Shown here piece by piece: positions 56,546 to 64,000 of a stretch of 64,000 nucleotides of DNA (the stretch's first letter is position 1; each line of letters begins with the position of its first letter). The stretch covers positions 1 to 64,000 of the forward strand of contig NZ_JBFNXJ010000011.1 in the NCBI RefSeq assembly GCF_040812015.1, given 5' to 3'. The notes beneath the pieces were generated by a model, which worked only from the letters and a program-made list of their open reading frames with translations, was not told the DNA's origin and did not search any database. Made by a program: the position numbers and the translations under genes. The DNA comes from Chitinivorax sp. PXF-14. GTDB taxonomy: Bacteria > Pseudomonadota > Gammaproteobacteria > Burkholderiales > SCOH01.

Positions 56546-58189
56546 ATGTTCGATTTCAAGGGGCTCATCGGCGCCTTATTGCGGCGCCCCCCAGCCGAGG
56601 GTATTCACAACCTCAAGTCCGCCACGATCTGGGTGCAGGAGTTGCCGCAGGGCGACATCCACCAGGCGCAGGCCGAAATCGTGAAGACCGTCGCAGCCCT
56701 CAACAACAACACCAAGATCTCGGTCAAGGAACGCGTCCGCACGATTCTCTATCTCGACGACAAGGCACAGTCGCTGCAGCACACCCTCTGCCAGGACTAT
56801 CTTCAGGACGCCGGTTTTGGCAAGCACTATCTGCCCACCATCCTCGCGTTCTGGGCAGAGATGGCAAACGCCTACAAGACCTGCCTGCGCCAGTACTCCG
56901 AGAAACCGACCCGCTTCAGCGCTCAGGAAATCCCGACCGTCGTGGCGCGCGGCCTGCACTATTATGCGATGCAGACGAAATGGAACCACCTGCGCTACCT
57001 GCCGGTCGATGCCAAAAACTGGCGCAACCTCCATCGCTTCTTCCAGTTCGCCGAGGCCGAAGGCATTGCCGATCAGCAGGTCAAGCTGTATCCCGATAGC
57101 GCGACCTACACCACCTGCACGCAGCAATACCTGCAGCCCTTCATGCTTGAACTGGCGTCGCCGGAATCGCTGCTGCCGACCCAGATCGACATGGTCGACC
57201 ACTGGCTCGACCAGTGGGTACCGCTGATCACGCTCGACAAGCAGATCCGCCCGCACCGCCAGCTTTTCGCCGTCAACCTCGATGAATCCAAGCCTGCCCG
57301 CAAGTTGCGCCGCAATATGGTCGACACCAAGTATCGCTACTGGGGTACGGATGTCCTGATCGAGAAAGTCGAGCAGATCGCCGAAGCGCTCAAGCAAGGC
57401 GAGCTGCCCGCCCGCCTTGGCCTGGGCGAGCGCTTCCGTCTGCCGGCCGGGCTCGACCTGCTAGAGACCGTCGCGAATCGCTGGTCGCGCGAGGGGGCTG
57501 GGGTGACGCGCAAGCATGAGCGCCAGGCGCTGAAGAAGAATATCCAGGTCATTCACGGCTTCCGCGAGACGCTCGAACAACTGCGCAGCCCCAACCGGAT
57601 CCGCCGCTTCAGGAGCAGCGGCCATGGCAACACCGGTATCGAGATCATCGCGCACACCCTGCCCCCGGCCCCCGAGGGCGAACCCGAGCTGTTCGACAAC
57701 GGCCTGCGCGAATGGCAGATGGAAAACGAGAGCCAGTACGGCATCGGCGCCAGTTTCAATTCTGATTTCGACGACAGCCTCGCAGTAGGCGATCTGATCG
57801 GCCTCAAGCCCGAGGAGCAGGCCCGTTTTGCGATCGGTATCGTCCGCCGGATCCAGAAAACACTGGAAGGAGAAGTCTACGTCGGCATCGAAACCATCAA
57901 CCAGACCCCGATCCTGGTCAAGCTCGGTACGGACGACACGACGTCGGATGGCGATATCGACGCAATCTATCTGCCTGAAGCCGACAATGGCACGATTCCA
58001 CGCTGCCTGCTGATGAAGCCCGATACCTTCGAGCAAGGCAAGGTCCTGCACCTGAAAGCACAGGGCAAGTCCTTCACGATTCGCCTCAAGCAGCCCATCG
58101 ATGTCTCCGGCGACTATACCCGTGCGCGCTTTGCCGTGCTGGCAAAGCATGAGTCGCCAACCGCAGTCGTGGCGGTAGTCGCACACTGA
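56546..58189 (+). CDS. Uncharacterised 547-residue protein with a possible PilZ-like C-terminal domain
   Basis: Soluble, no signal peptide or membrane helix. The N-terminal two thirds are helical. The C-terminal third contains WQMENESQYGIGASF then LAVGDLIGLKPEEQARFAIGIVRRIQKTLEGEVYVGIETINQTPILVKL, which is arranged like the beta-barrel domain of PilZ-like proteins. The classical PilZ c-di-GMP motifs (RxxxR and D/NxSxxG) appear as RRF..RSSG/NESQYGIG, at best partial, so binding is unproven. Preceded by the promoter at 56308, monocistronic, and followed by a terminator. Function unknown. Confidence 0.8.
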   Translation: MFDFKGLIGALLRRPPAEGIHNLKSATIWVQELPQGDIHQAQAEIVKTVAALNNNTKISVKERVRTILYLDDKAQSLQHTLCQDYLQDAGFGKHYLPTILAFWAEMANAYKTCLRQYSEKPTRFSAQEIPTVVARGLHYYAMQTKWNHLRYLPVDAKNWRNLHRFFQFAEAEGIADQQVKLYPDSATYTTCTQQYLQPFMLELASPESLLPTQIDMVDHWLDQWVPLITLDKQIRPHRQLFAVNLDESKPARKLRRNMVDTKYRYWGTDVLIEKVEQIAEALKQGELPARLGLGERFRLPAGLDLLETVANRWSREGAGVTRKHERQALKKNIQVIHGFRETLEQLRSPNRIRRFRSSGHGNTGIEIIAHTLPPAPEGEPELFDNGLREWQMENESQYGIGASFNSDFDDSLAVGDLIGLKPEEQARFAIGIVRRIQKTLEGEVYVGIETINQTPILVKLGTDDTTSDGDIDAIYLPEADNGTIPRCLLMKPDTFEQGKVLHLKAQGKSFTIRLKQPIDVSGDYTRARFAVLAKHESPTAVVAVVAH

Positions 58190-58263
58190 TGGCTGACGCC
58201 ACGCAGCGGCCTTTGCCGCCACGCACGGCACGGCCGGCCGCCTCTCGCTGCAGTCATAAAAAA

Positions 58264-58282
58264 ACCGCGCATGATGCGCGGT
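58264..58282. terminator. Bidirectional rho-independent terminator
   Basis: ACCGCGC-ATGAT-GCGCGGT is flanked by A and T runs between the 547-residue protein gene and the chalcone-isomerase-like gene. Confidence 0.9.
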
Positions 58283-58302
58283 TTTTTTCGTTCCGAAGAA
58301 AA

Positions 58303-58869
58303 TCAGCCTTCCAGCAGCGACTTCTTCAGGTCGTCCTGAACCGGCTTGCTGCCAAGCCAGATGCGCAGCAGCGCGGAGGACAGATCGGCACCGGGGATCA
58401 CTTCCTTCGGCTGGTTGCGCACGGTGATCTTGGTTGCGCCATCGGCGGCGAAATCGAGATTGATAATGTCGCCTTCACGCACTTCACGCACGGCCTTGAA
58501 GATGGCTTCCAGCTTGGCGATCTTTGGCTGCAGCGCGGTCAGCTCGGTAGCCGAGGTATTGGCGGTGATGCCTTCCTTGAAGGCTTCCAGCATCTTGTCG
58601 GCATCGACATCACGCTTCATCACCAGCTGCACGCGGCGCTGTTGCTTGGCGTTGACGACGGCATCAGCGTCCTTGGTCTTGGCCGAGACGTACAGGCCAG
58701 CCACATACACCTTGGCCAGACCAAACTTGGAGCGGACACCCGCGCCATTGAGCACCAGATCGGCGCCCGCCACGTTGACCTTGTCGTCCAGCTTCACACC
58801 GGCCACCTCGGCAGCAAATGCCGGCAGTGCGGACAGAGCGACGGCAGCGGCAACAATCAGTTTCTTCAT
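58303..58869 (-). CDS. Exported chalcone isomerase-like domain protein
   Basis: The 188-residue periplasmic protein has signal peptide MKKLIVAAAVALSALPAFAAE (cleavage after Ala20). The mature part (VKLDDKV, LVLNGAGVRSKFGLAKVYVAGLY) is typical of the bacterial chalcone isomerase-like family. Its members are not flavonoid enzymes and may bind fatty acids. Two ATGs (58872, 58869) are possible; GGGGAAA is better spaced for the second. Confidence 0.85.
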   Translation of the reverse strand: MKKLIVAAAVALSALPAFAAEVAGVKLDDKVNVAGADLVLNGAGVRSKFGLAKVYVAGLYVSAKTKDADAVVNAKQQRRVQLVMKRDVDADKMLEAFKEGITANTSATELTALQPKIAKLEAIFKAVREVREGDIINLDFAADGATKITVRNQPKEVIPGADLSSALLRIWLGSKPVQDDLKKSLLEG

Positions 58870-58968
58870 CATTTTCCCCGGATTTCAAAGAATTAGAGCC
58901 TATATTCTAAATCAAGTTGTCATAACTTGACCAGAGTACAGGCTCAGTTTTACCACCAAACAAATGAA

Positions 58969-60201
58969 CTATTTCTTAACCAGCGGACAGGTGCTTTGGG
59001 CGATCGGCTTGAATGCGCTGTCAGCCTTGATCACGCGTTTGATGCGGGCCAGATCCCACTGCGCCTCACCCTTGGACTCGAGTGGTTTCTTCACTTCCAT
59101 CAGGTACATGTCGTGCACCATGCGGCCATCCTCGCGAATATAGCCATCCTTGGCGAAGAAGTCGTTGATACGGGTCGTGCGCATTTTGTCCGATACGGTT
59201 GCGGCGTCGTCCGTCCCCGCCGCCTGGACTGCCTTCAGGTAGTTGGTCACAGCCGAATACACGCCGGCTTGCGATGCTGTCGGCATCTTCTTGGTCTGGG
59301 CGTAGAACTTGCGCGAGAAGTCGCGCGTCTCGTTGTCGCGGTCCCAATAGAAGCCGGAGACATATTTCATGCCCTGCGCCACGTCGAGGCCCAGCGCCTT
59401 GATGTCGGTATCGAATACCACCAGGCCGATTGGCTCCTGCTTTTCGGTAAACAGGCCGAAATCGCGCGCCTGCTTGACGGCATTGACGAAGTCGCCGCCG
59501 GCATTAGCAAACAGCATGCCTTGCGCACCAGTCTCCTGCAGCTTGAGCAGGTAGGGTGTGAAATCGACGTTGGACGGCGGGGTCTTCACGAACGGGGCAA
59601 AGACCTTGCCGCCACTCTTGCGAACCATCGCGGCACTGAGGAAGATGTCATTGGCCGTCGCCTTGTCGGTCTTGTCGCCATAGTCCGTCACCATGATGGC
59701 GAAGGTCTTCATGCCATCTGCCAACATTTCCTTGAGCAGGCCGTGGCCGACGGCATAGGCGTCGTACACCCAGTCGATCGCCAGCTTGTTGCAGGCATCG
59801 TTGGTCAGCGCCGAGGTCGAGGCCCCGGTCTTGATAGCCAATACGTTGTTGGCGTTGAGGTATTTGGTCACACCGATCGCGACCTGCGAATTCATCAGCT
59901 CGGTCACCATGTCGACACGCGGCTTGTCGCGTTCGACCCAGTTCTTGGCGATCGCCAGGCCATCGTCGAGCTCGTTCTTGTGGTCGGCAGCCACGACTTC
60001 GATCCGCTTGCCGAGCACCTTGCCACCGAAGTCCTTGACGGCCATCTGCGCGGCGGTGACCGCTCCCTTGCCGCCCACGTCGGCGTAAACCCCCGACATG
60101 TCGGTGAGCACACCGATGCGCACGACGTCGTCAGACACGCCCGCAGCTGCAGCGTAACCACTCATTAGCGCCAGCCCGACGGCCGCAGCAACTTGCTTCA
60201 T
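58969..60201 (-). CDS. ABC transporter substrate-binding protein, branched-chain amino-acid type
   Basis: The 410-residue periplasmic binding protein has signal peptide MKQVAAAVGLALMSGYAAAA. The mature part (VRIGVLTDMSGVYADVGGKGAVTAAQMAV) matches the Leu/Ile/Val-binding family, class I fold, though homologues also bind amides, urea or aromatic compounds. No ATPase or permease gene is adjacent, so it is an orphan binding protein here. GAGGA upstream of ATG 60201 favours it over ATG 60216. Confidence 0.88.
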   Translation of the reverse strand: MKQVAAAVGLALMSGYAAAAGVSDDVVRIGVLTDMSGVYADVGGKGAVTAAQMAVKDFGGKVLGKRIEVVAADHKNELDDGLAIAKNWVERDKPRVDMVTELMNSQVAIGVTKYLNANNVLAIKTGASTSALTNDACNKLAIDWVYDAYAVGHGLLKEMLADGMKTFAIMVTDYGDKTDKATANDIFLSAAMVRKSGGKVFAPFVKTPPSNVDFTPYLLKLQETGAQGMLFANAGGDFVNAVKQARDFGLFTEKQEPIGLVVFDTDIKALGLDVAQGMKYVSGFYWDRDNETRDFSRKFYAQTKKMPTASQAGVYSAVTNYLKAVQAAGTDDAATVSDKMRTTRINDFFAKDGYIREDGRMVHDMYLMEVKKPLESKGEAQWDLARIKRVIKADSAFKPIAQSTCPLVKK

Positions 60202-60384
60202 GTTGTTCCTCTTCATGCAATGCCCTCTCTGTCCTAAGCTCACTCGGTGGCTGATGCCAAGACACACTGCAGGGCCGGCGCCACTCGTTTGTTCATGAGT
60301 CGAAACCAACGCACACTGAATATATGACTATTTCAGTAAATGCTTATGCATTTTCGACCAAATGCTCTAAGTTTACAAGAAAAA

Positions 60385-60408
60385 GGGGAAGACAGCAGTG
60401 TCTTCCCC
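60385..60408 (-). terminator. Rho-independent terminator of the thiolase gene
   Basis: GGGGAAGACA-GCAG-TGTCTTCCCC followed on the minus strand by a T run, 26 bases beyond the thiolase stop. Confidence 0.9.
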
Positions 60409-60434
60409 TCTTCCATCAGGTCACAATCGCGAGA

Positions 60435-61640
60435 TTACAGAACCTGGATGATGCCTGCGGCACCCATGCCGGTACCGATACACATCGTCACCATGCCGTA
60501 CTTGCCTGCCATGCCTTCACGGCGCATGCCGTGAACCAGCGTAGCGGTACGGATCGCACCGGTTGCGCCGAGCGGGTGCCCCAGAGCGATCGCGCCGCCT
60601 TGCGGGTTGATGATGCTGGTGTCGAGGTCCAGATCGCGGATAACGGCCAGCGCTTGTGCTGCGAAGGCTTCGTTCAGTTCCATCCAGGCGATATCGCTCT
60701 TGCTCAGGCCGGCGATCTTCAGTGCAGCCGGAATCGCTTCCTTCGGGCCGATACCCATGATTGCCGGCGGAACACCCTTGACCGCGAAGCTGACGAAACG
60801 CGCCAGCGGCGTCAGGTTGAACTGCTTCAGGATCTTCTCCGAAACCAGGATCACGGCACCAGCACCGTCGGACATCTGCGACGAGTTACCGGCAGTCACC
60901 GAGCCCTTGGCGTCGAAAACGGTCTTCAGCTTGGCCAGGCCTTCGAGGCTGGTATCGCCACGTGGGCCTTCGTCGGTGTCGAGCAGACGGGTCCTGATGT
61001 CGACTTCGCCGGTCGCCAGGTTAGGCGTGCGGTAGGTCACTTCCAGCGGGGTGATTTCGTCCTTGAACTTGCCAGCCTGGATTGCGGCGATCGCACGGCG
61101 GTGCGATTCAACGGCGAAGGCATCCTGGTCCGCGCGGGAGATGTTCCACTGCTGCGCAACCTTCTCGGCGGTCAGGCCCATGCCGTAGGCGATGGCGACG
61201 TTTTCGTCCTTGGCGAACACTTCCGGGTTCAGCGAGACCTTGTTGCCCATCATCGGTACCATGGACATCGACTCGGAACCCGCAGCGATCACGACATCGG
61301 CTTCGCCGGTGCGGATGCGGTCAGCAGCCATCTGCACGGCGTTGATACCGGACGAGCAGTAACGGTTGATGGTCACGCCGCCAACGGTGTTCGGCAGGCC
61401 GGCCAGCAGCACGCCGATACGCGCCATGTTCAGGCCTTGCTCGGCCTCCGGGAAGGCGCAGCCAACCACCGCGTCTTCGATCAGGTTCACGTCGAGGGCC
61501 GGCACCTGAGCCAGCGCGCCCTTGATCACGTGAGCCAGCATGTCGTCCGGGCGGACGTTACGCATCATACCGCGCGGCGCCTTGCCGACCGGAGTACGGG
61601 TCGTCGCTACGATGTAAGCTTCTTGAACTTGCTTCGTCAT
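60435..61640 (-). CDS. fadA: Acetyl-CoA acyltransferase (thiolase, FadA/FadI-like)
   Basis: The 401-residue thiolase cleaves 3-ketoacyl-CoA in the last beta-oxidation step. The acylated cysteine is in NRYCSSGINAVQ, GGAIALGHPLGATGA carries the catalytic histidine, and the second cysteine is in CIGTGMGAAG. A GGAG lies nine bases before ATG 61640. It lies 74 bases downstream of the fadB-like gene on the same strand, as an operon for fatty-acid oxidation. Confidence 0.92.
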   Translation of the reverse strand: MTKQVQEAYIVATTRTPVGKAPRGMMRNVRPDDMLAHVIKGALAQVPALDVNLIEDAVVGCAFPEAEQGLNMARIGVLLAGLPNTVGGVTINRYCSSGINAVQMAADRIRTGEADVVIAAGSESMSMVPMMGNKVSLNPEVFAKDENVAIAYGMGLTAEKVAQQWNISRADQDAFAVESHRRAIAAIQAGKFKDEITPLEVTYRTPNLATGEVDIRTRLLDTDEGPRGDTSLEGLAKLKTVFDAKGSVTAGNSSQMSDGAGAVILVSEKILKQFNLTPLARFVSFAVKGVPPAIMGIGPKEAIPAALKIAGLSKSDIAWMELNEAFAAQALAVIRDLDLDTSIINPQGGAIALGHPLGATGAIRTATLVHGMRREGMAGKYGMVTMCIGTGMGAAGIIQVL

Positions 61641-61678
61641 TTCAAAATTCTCCAAATAGATTCTCTAAACCTTACATG

Positions 61679-61699
61679 GGCCCGCGCCTGGCGCGGGCC
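61679..61699. promoter_or_regulatory. Intercistronic GC-rich hairpin between fadB and fadA
   Basis: GGCCCGCGC-CTG-GCGCGGGCC is a perfect nine-pair stem in the 74-base gap. No T run follows, so it is less a terminator than a possible RNA-stability or attenuation element that could set the ratio of the two proteins. Confidence 0.5.
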
Positions 61700-61714
61700 G
61701 GGTAGCAACGTGTA

Positions 61715-64000
61715 TCAGTTGCGGAGCGGTTTGTTGTTTTGCAGCATGTAGAAGATCCGTTCTTGCGATTTCGGATGCTTCAGCAGGCTGATGAACGCCT
61801 TGCGCTCAAGGTCGAGAACCCATTGTTCGTCTACCAGCGTACCGGCTTCGACGTCGCCACCGGTCATCACGTCAGCGATGGTGGAAGCGATGTGGTAGTC
61901 GTGTGCGCTGATGAAGTTACCTTCCTTCATGTTGGTCAGCTGACCGCGGATCGACGCGGCGCCAGCGCGGCCGGCAACCGGGAAGCCCTTGATCTTCAGC
62001 GGTGCGCGGTAGCCGGTTTCGTGCATGGCCAGCACTTGTTGCTTGGCGACGTACAGCAGTTCGTATTCGTTGAATACGACCGTGTCGGTCTTGCGCAGGT
62101 AGCCGAATTCCTGGCCTTCCTGAGCCGAGGTGCCAACCTTGGCGGTTGCGATCGCCATGAAGTAGTCGGTCAGCGACTTGAATACGTCGCCCTTGGCTTC
62201 CTGAGCCGCGCGCAGCGCGAATTCCTTGCAGCCGCCGCCGCCTGGCAGCAGGCCGACGCCGACTTCAACCAGGCCGATGTAGGTTTCGAGGTGCGCCACG
62301 ACCTTGTCGCAGTGCATCGCGAATTCGCAGCCACCGCCGAACACGTAGTTCTTGGTTGCGGCAACGGTCGGGATCTGGCTGTAACGCAGGCGCATCGAGG
62401 TGTTCTGGAAGGCGCGTACGGACTCGTCGATAACGTCCCACTGGCCGGCCATGAAGGACGGGCCCATGGCCATCAGATCGGCACCGACCGAGAACGGATC
62501 TTCGGTCTGCCAGATCACCAGGCCCTTGTAGCCGGCTTCAGCGATGTCGATCGCCTTGTTGACGGCAGCAACGACATCCGGGCCGATCGCGTGCATCTTG
62601 GACTTGAAGGAGATGATCAGTACGCCATCGCCTTGAGTCCAGACACGTGCGCCGTCGTTCTCGAATACGGTTTCGCCATAGACAGGAGCCGATTCGCCGA
62701 TCAGTTGGGCCGGGAACAGCTGGCGCTTGTAAACCGGCAGCGTAGAACGCGGAACCAGTGCATTCTTGGTCGGGCTGTAGGAGCCGGCATCGCTATGCAG
62801 CGTGTCGCGCTCGAATACCCAGGCCGGCAGCGCCGCAGTGGAGATACCCTTGCCGGCTTCGATGTCTTCCTTGATCCACTGGGCCACTTGCTTGAGGCCG
62901 GCAGCTTGCCAGGTCTCGAACGGGCCTTCGGACCAGCCGAAGCCCCAGCGGATGGCGAAGTCGACGTCGCGGGCGTTGTCGGCGATGTCAGCCAGGTGGT
63001 AGCCGATGTAATGGAATACATCGCGGAAGCAGGACCACAGGAACTGAGCTTGTGGATTGTCGGACTCGCGCAGTGCCTTCAGCTTGGCGGTCACGTCCTT
63101 GTTCTTGAGGATTTCCTTGACGCTGTCGTCGCCCTTCTGGCCGGCTTCAACGTAGGCACCTGCCTTCGGATCCAGAACCAGCTTGAGCTTGCCGTCCTTC
63201 TTGTAGATACCGGCCTTGGTCTTCTGGCCCAGCGCGCCAGCTTCGATCAGCTTGGCGAGCCATTCCGGCGACTTGAACAGCGGGTGCCACGGGTCGTTCG
63301 GCAGGGTGTCCTGCATGGTCTTGACGACGTGAGCGAAGGTATCCAGGCCAACCACGTCAGCGGTGCGGAAGGTAGCGGACTTCGGACGACCAAGGCGCGG
63401 GCCGGTCAGGTCGTCGACGACGTCGAAACGGATACCGAACTTGTCTGCATTGTGGATGCAGGCCAGCATCGAGAATACGCCGATGCGGTTGGCGACGAAG
63501 TTCGGGGTGTCCTTGGCACGGACCACGCCCTTGCCCAGGGTGGTCACCAGGAATTCTTCCAGTTGATCCATCTTCACTGCGTCGGTGTTGACGCAAGGAA
63601 TGATTTCAACCAGGTGCATGTAGCGCGGCGGGTTGAAGAAGTGGATGCCGCAGAAGCGTGGACGCATGCTTTCCGGGCAGCCTTCCGCCAGCTTGTTGAT
63701 GCTGAGGCCGGAGGTGTTGGTGGCGAAGATCGCGTGTTCGTTCAGGAACGGTGCAACCTTTTCGTACAGGCCCAGCTTCCAGTCCATGCGTTCAGCGATG
63801 GCTTCGATGACCACATCGCATTCACGCAGCAACTCGAGGTCGGTGTCGTAGTTCGCGGCAGTAATGAAATCGGCTTTTTCCTTGCGGCCAACTGGCGAAG
63901 GCTTCAGCTTCTTCAGGTTGTCGATGGCTTTGAGCACGATGCCGTTCGGATTGCCTTCCTTGGCCGGCAGGTCGAACAGTACGGCTTCCACATTGGCATT
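61715..64000 (-). CDS. fadB: 3-hydroxyacyl-CoA dehydrogenase/enoyl-CoA hydratase (FadB-like), 5' end cut by window
   Basis: The frame enters from the right edge; about 761 residues are visible, with the N-terminal 20-30 (including the dehydrogenase cofactor glycine motif) missing. The order is 3-hydroxyacyl-CoA dehydrogenase first (TNTSGLSINKLAE, RFCGIHFFNPPRYMHLVE, NRIGVFSMLACIHN), then an enoyl-CoA hydratase domain (DPFSVGADLMAM, GGGCEFAMHCDKVVAH, VGLLPGGGG). This order is that of the betaproteobacterial and Bacillus FadN type rather than E. coli FadB, which has the hydratase first. It oxidises fatty acids with the thiolase encoded downstream. Confidence 0.9.
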   Translation of the reverse strand, partial: NANVEAVLFDLPAKEGNPNGIVLKAIDNLKKLKPSPVGRKEKADFITAANYDTDLELLRECDVVIEAIAERMDWKLGLYEKVAPFLNEHAIFATNTSGLSINKLAEGCPESMRPRFCGIHFFNPPRYMHLVEIIPCVNTDAVKMDQLEEFLVTTLGKGVVRAKDTPNFVANRIGVFSMLACIHNADKFGIRFDVVDDLTGPRLGRPKSATFRTADVVGLDTFAHVVKTMQDTLPNDPWHPLFKSPEWLAKLIEAGALGQKTKAGIYKKDGKLKLVLDPKAGAYVEAGQKGDDSVKEILKNKDVTAKLKALRESDNPQAQFLWSCFRDVFHYIGYHLADIADNARDVDFAIRWGFGWSEGPFETWQAAGLKQVAQWIKEDIEAGKGISTAALPAWVFERDTLHSDAGSYSPTKNALVPRSTLPVYKRQLFPAQLIGESAPVYGETVFENDGARVWTQGDGVLIISFKSKMHAIGPDVVAAVNKAIDIAEAGYKGLVIWQTEDPFSVGADLMAMGPSFMAGQWDVIDESVRAFQNTSMRLRYSQIPTVAATKNYVFGGGCEFAMHCDKVVAHLETYIGLVEVGVGLLPGGGGCKEFALRAAQEAKGDVFKSLTDYFMAIATAKVGTSAQEGQEFGYLRKTDTVVFNEYELLYVAKQQVLAMHETGYRAPLKIKGFPVAGRAGAASIRGQLTNMKEGNFISAHDYHIASTIADVMTGGDVEAGTLVDEQWVLDLERKAFISLLKHPKSQERIFYMLQNNKPLRN

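Overview
The window is GC-rich (apart from a few AT-rich promoter gaps), gene-dense chromosomal DNA from a Gram-negative bacterium. Gene content and order suggest a betaproteobacterium of the Neisseriales, in the Chromobacteriaceae/Chitinibacteraceae range: dapA-bamC-metallohydrolase, mutS, a YbiT-type ABC-F protein, lplT, a separate Gsp type II secretion cluster, a CIO-type bd oxidase and a PEP-CTERM protein. This placement is inference from gene content. Positions 1-78 are almost pure C and look like a contig-end artefact. The right edge cuts a fadB-like gene.

Layout. 0.1-4.4 kb: a glutamine-amidotransferase/cioA/cioB operon, divergent from a LysR regulator, with a perfect FNR/ANR box in between. 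4.5-5.9 kb: a small GIY-YIG-like nuclease and a sugar-phosphate mutarotase. 6-13.5 kb: type II secretion genes read on the minus strand as gspF-G-H-I-J-K-(unknown exported protein)-L-M-N. A 197-bp MITE-like element lies between gspF and gspG; gspC, D and E are not here. 13.9-16.7 kb: a PEP-CTERM protein and an SDR/TetR pair. 16.7-29.6 kb: an M1 aminopeptidase, an acetyl-CoA hydrolase/transferase, an AcuI-like reductase, a FIST sensor beside a PAS histidine kinase, PBP7-like and MltA murein enzymes, and a FabG/PhaB-type reductase.

30-40 kb is housekeeping: ybiT, dapA-bamC-MBL, a repeat-rich lipoprotein, a RoxA-like cupin oxygenase, slyD and mutS. 40-44 kb holds an SDR, two LysR regulators and a DMT transporter. 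44.3-46 kb has tRNA-Arg(ACG) twice, tRNA-Ser(GCT) and lysC. 46.4-51.2 kb holds lplT and a tight operon of acyl-CoA ligase, alpha/beta hydrolase and a response regulator whose GGDEF domain has lost its active site but kept the c-di-GMP inhibitory site. 51-58 kb: aroG, a GntR regulator, a DMT transporter, a GDPD, an aminotransferase and a 547-residue unrecognised protein. 58-64 kb: a chalcone-isomerase-like exported protein, a branched-chain amino-acid binding protein, and a fadB-fadA beta-oxidation pair.

No CRISPR array, prophage or complete insertion sequence was seen. The less ordinary items are the orphan GIY-YIG protein, the degenerate-GGDEF operon, the unknown gene inside the gsp operon, the MITE-like element, and the FNR box at the bd oxidase operon.
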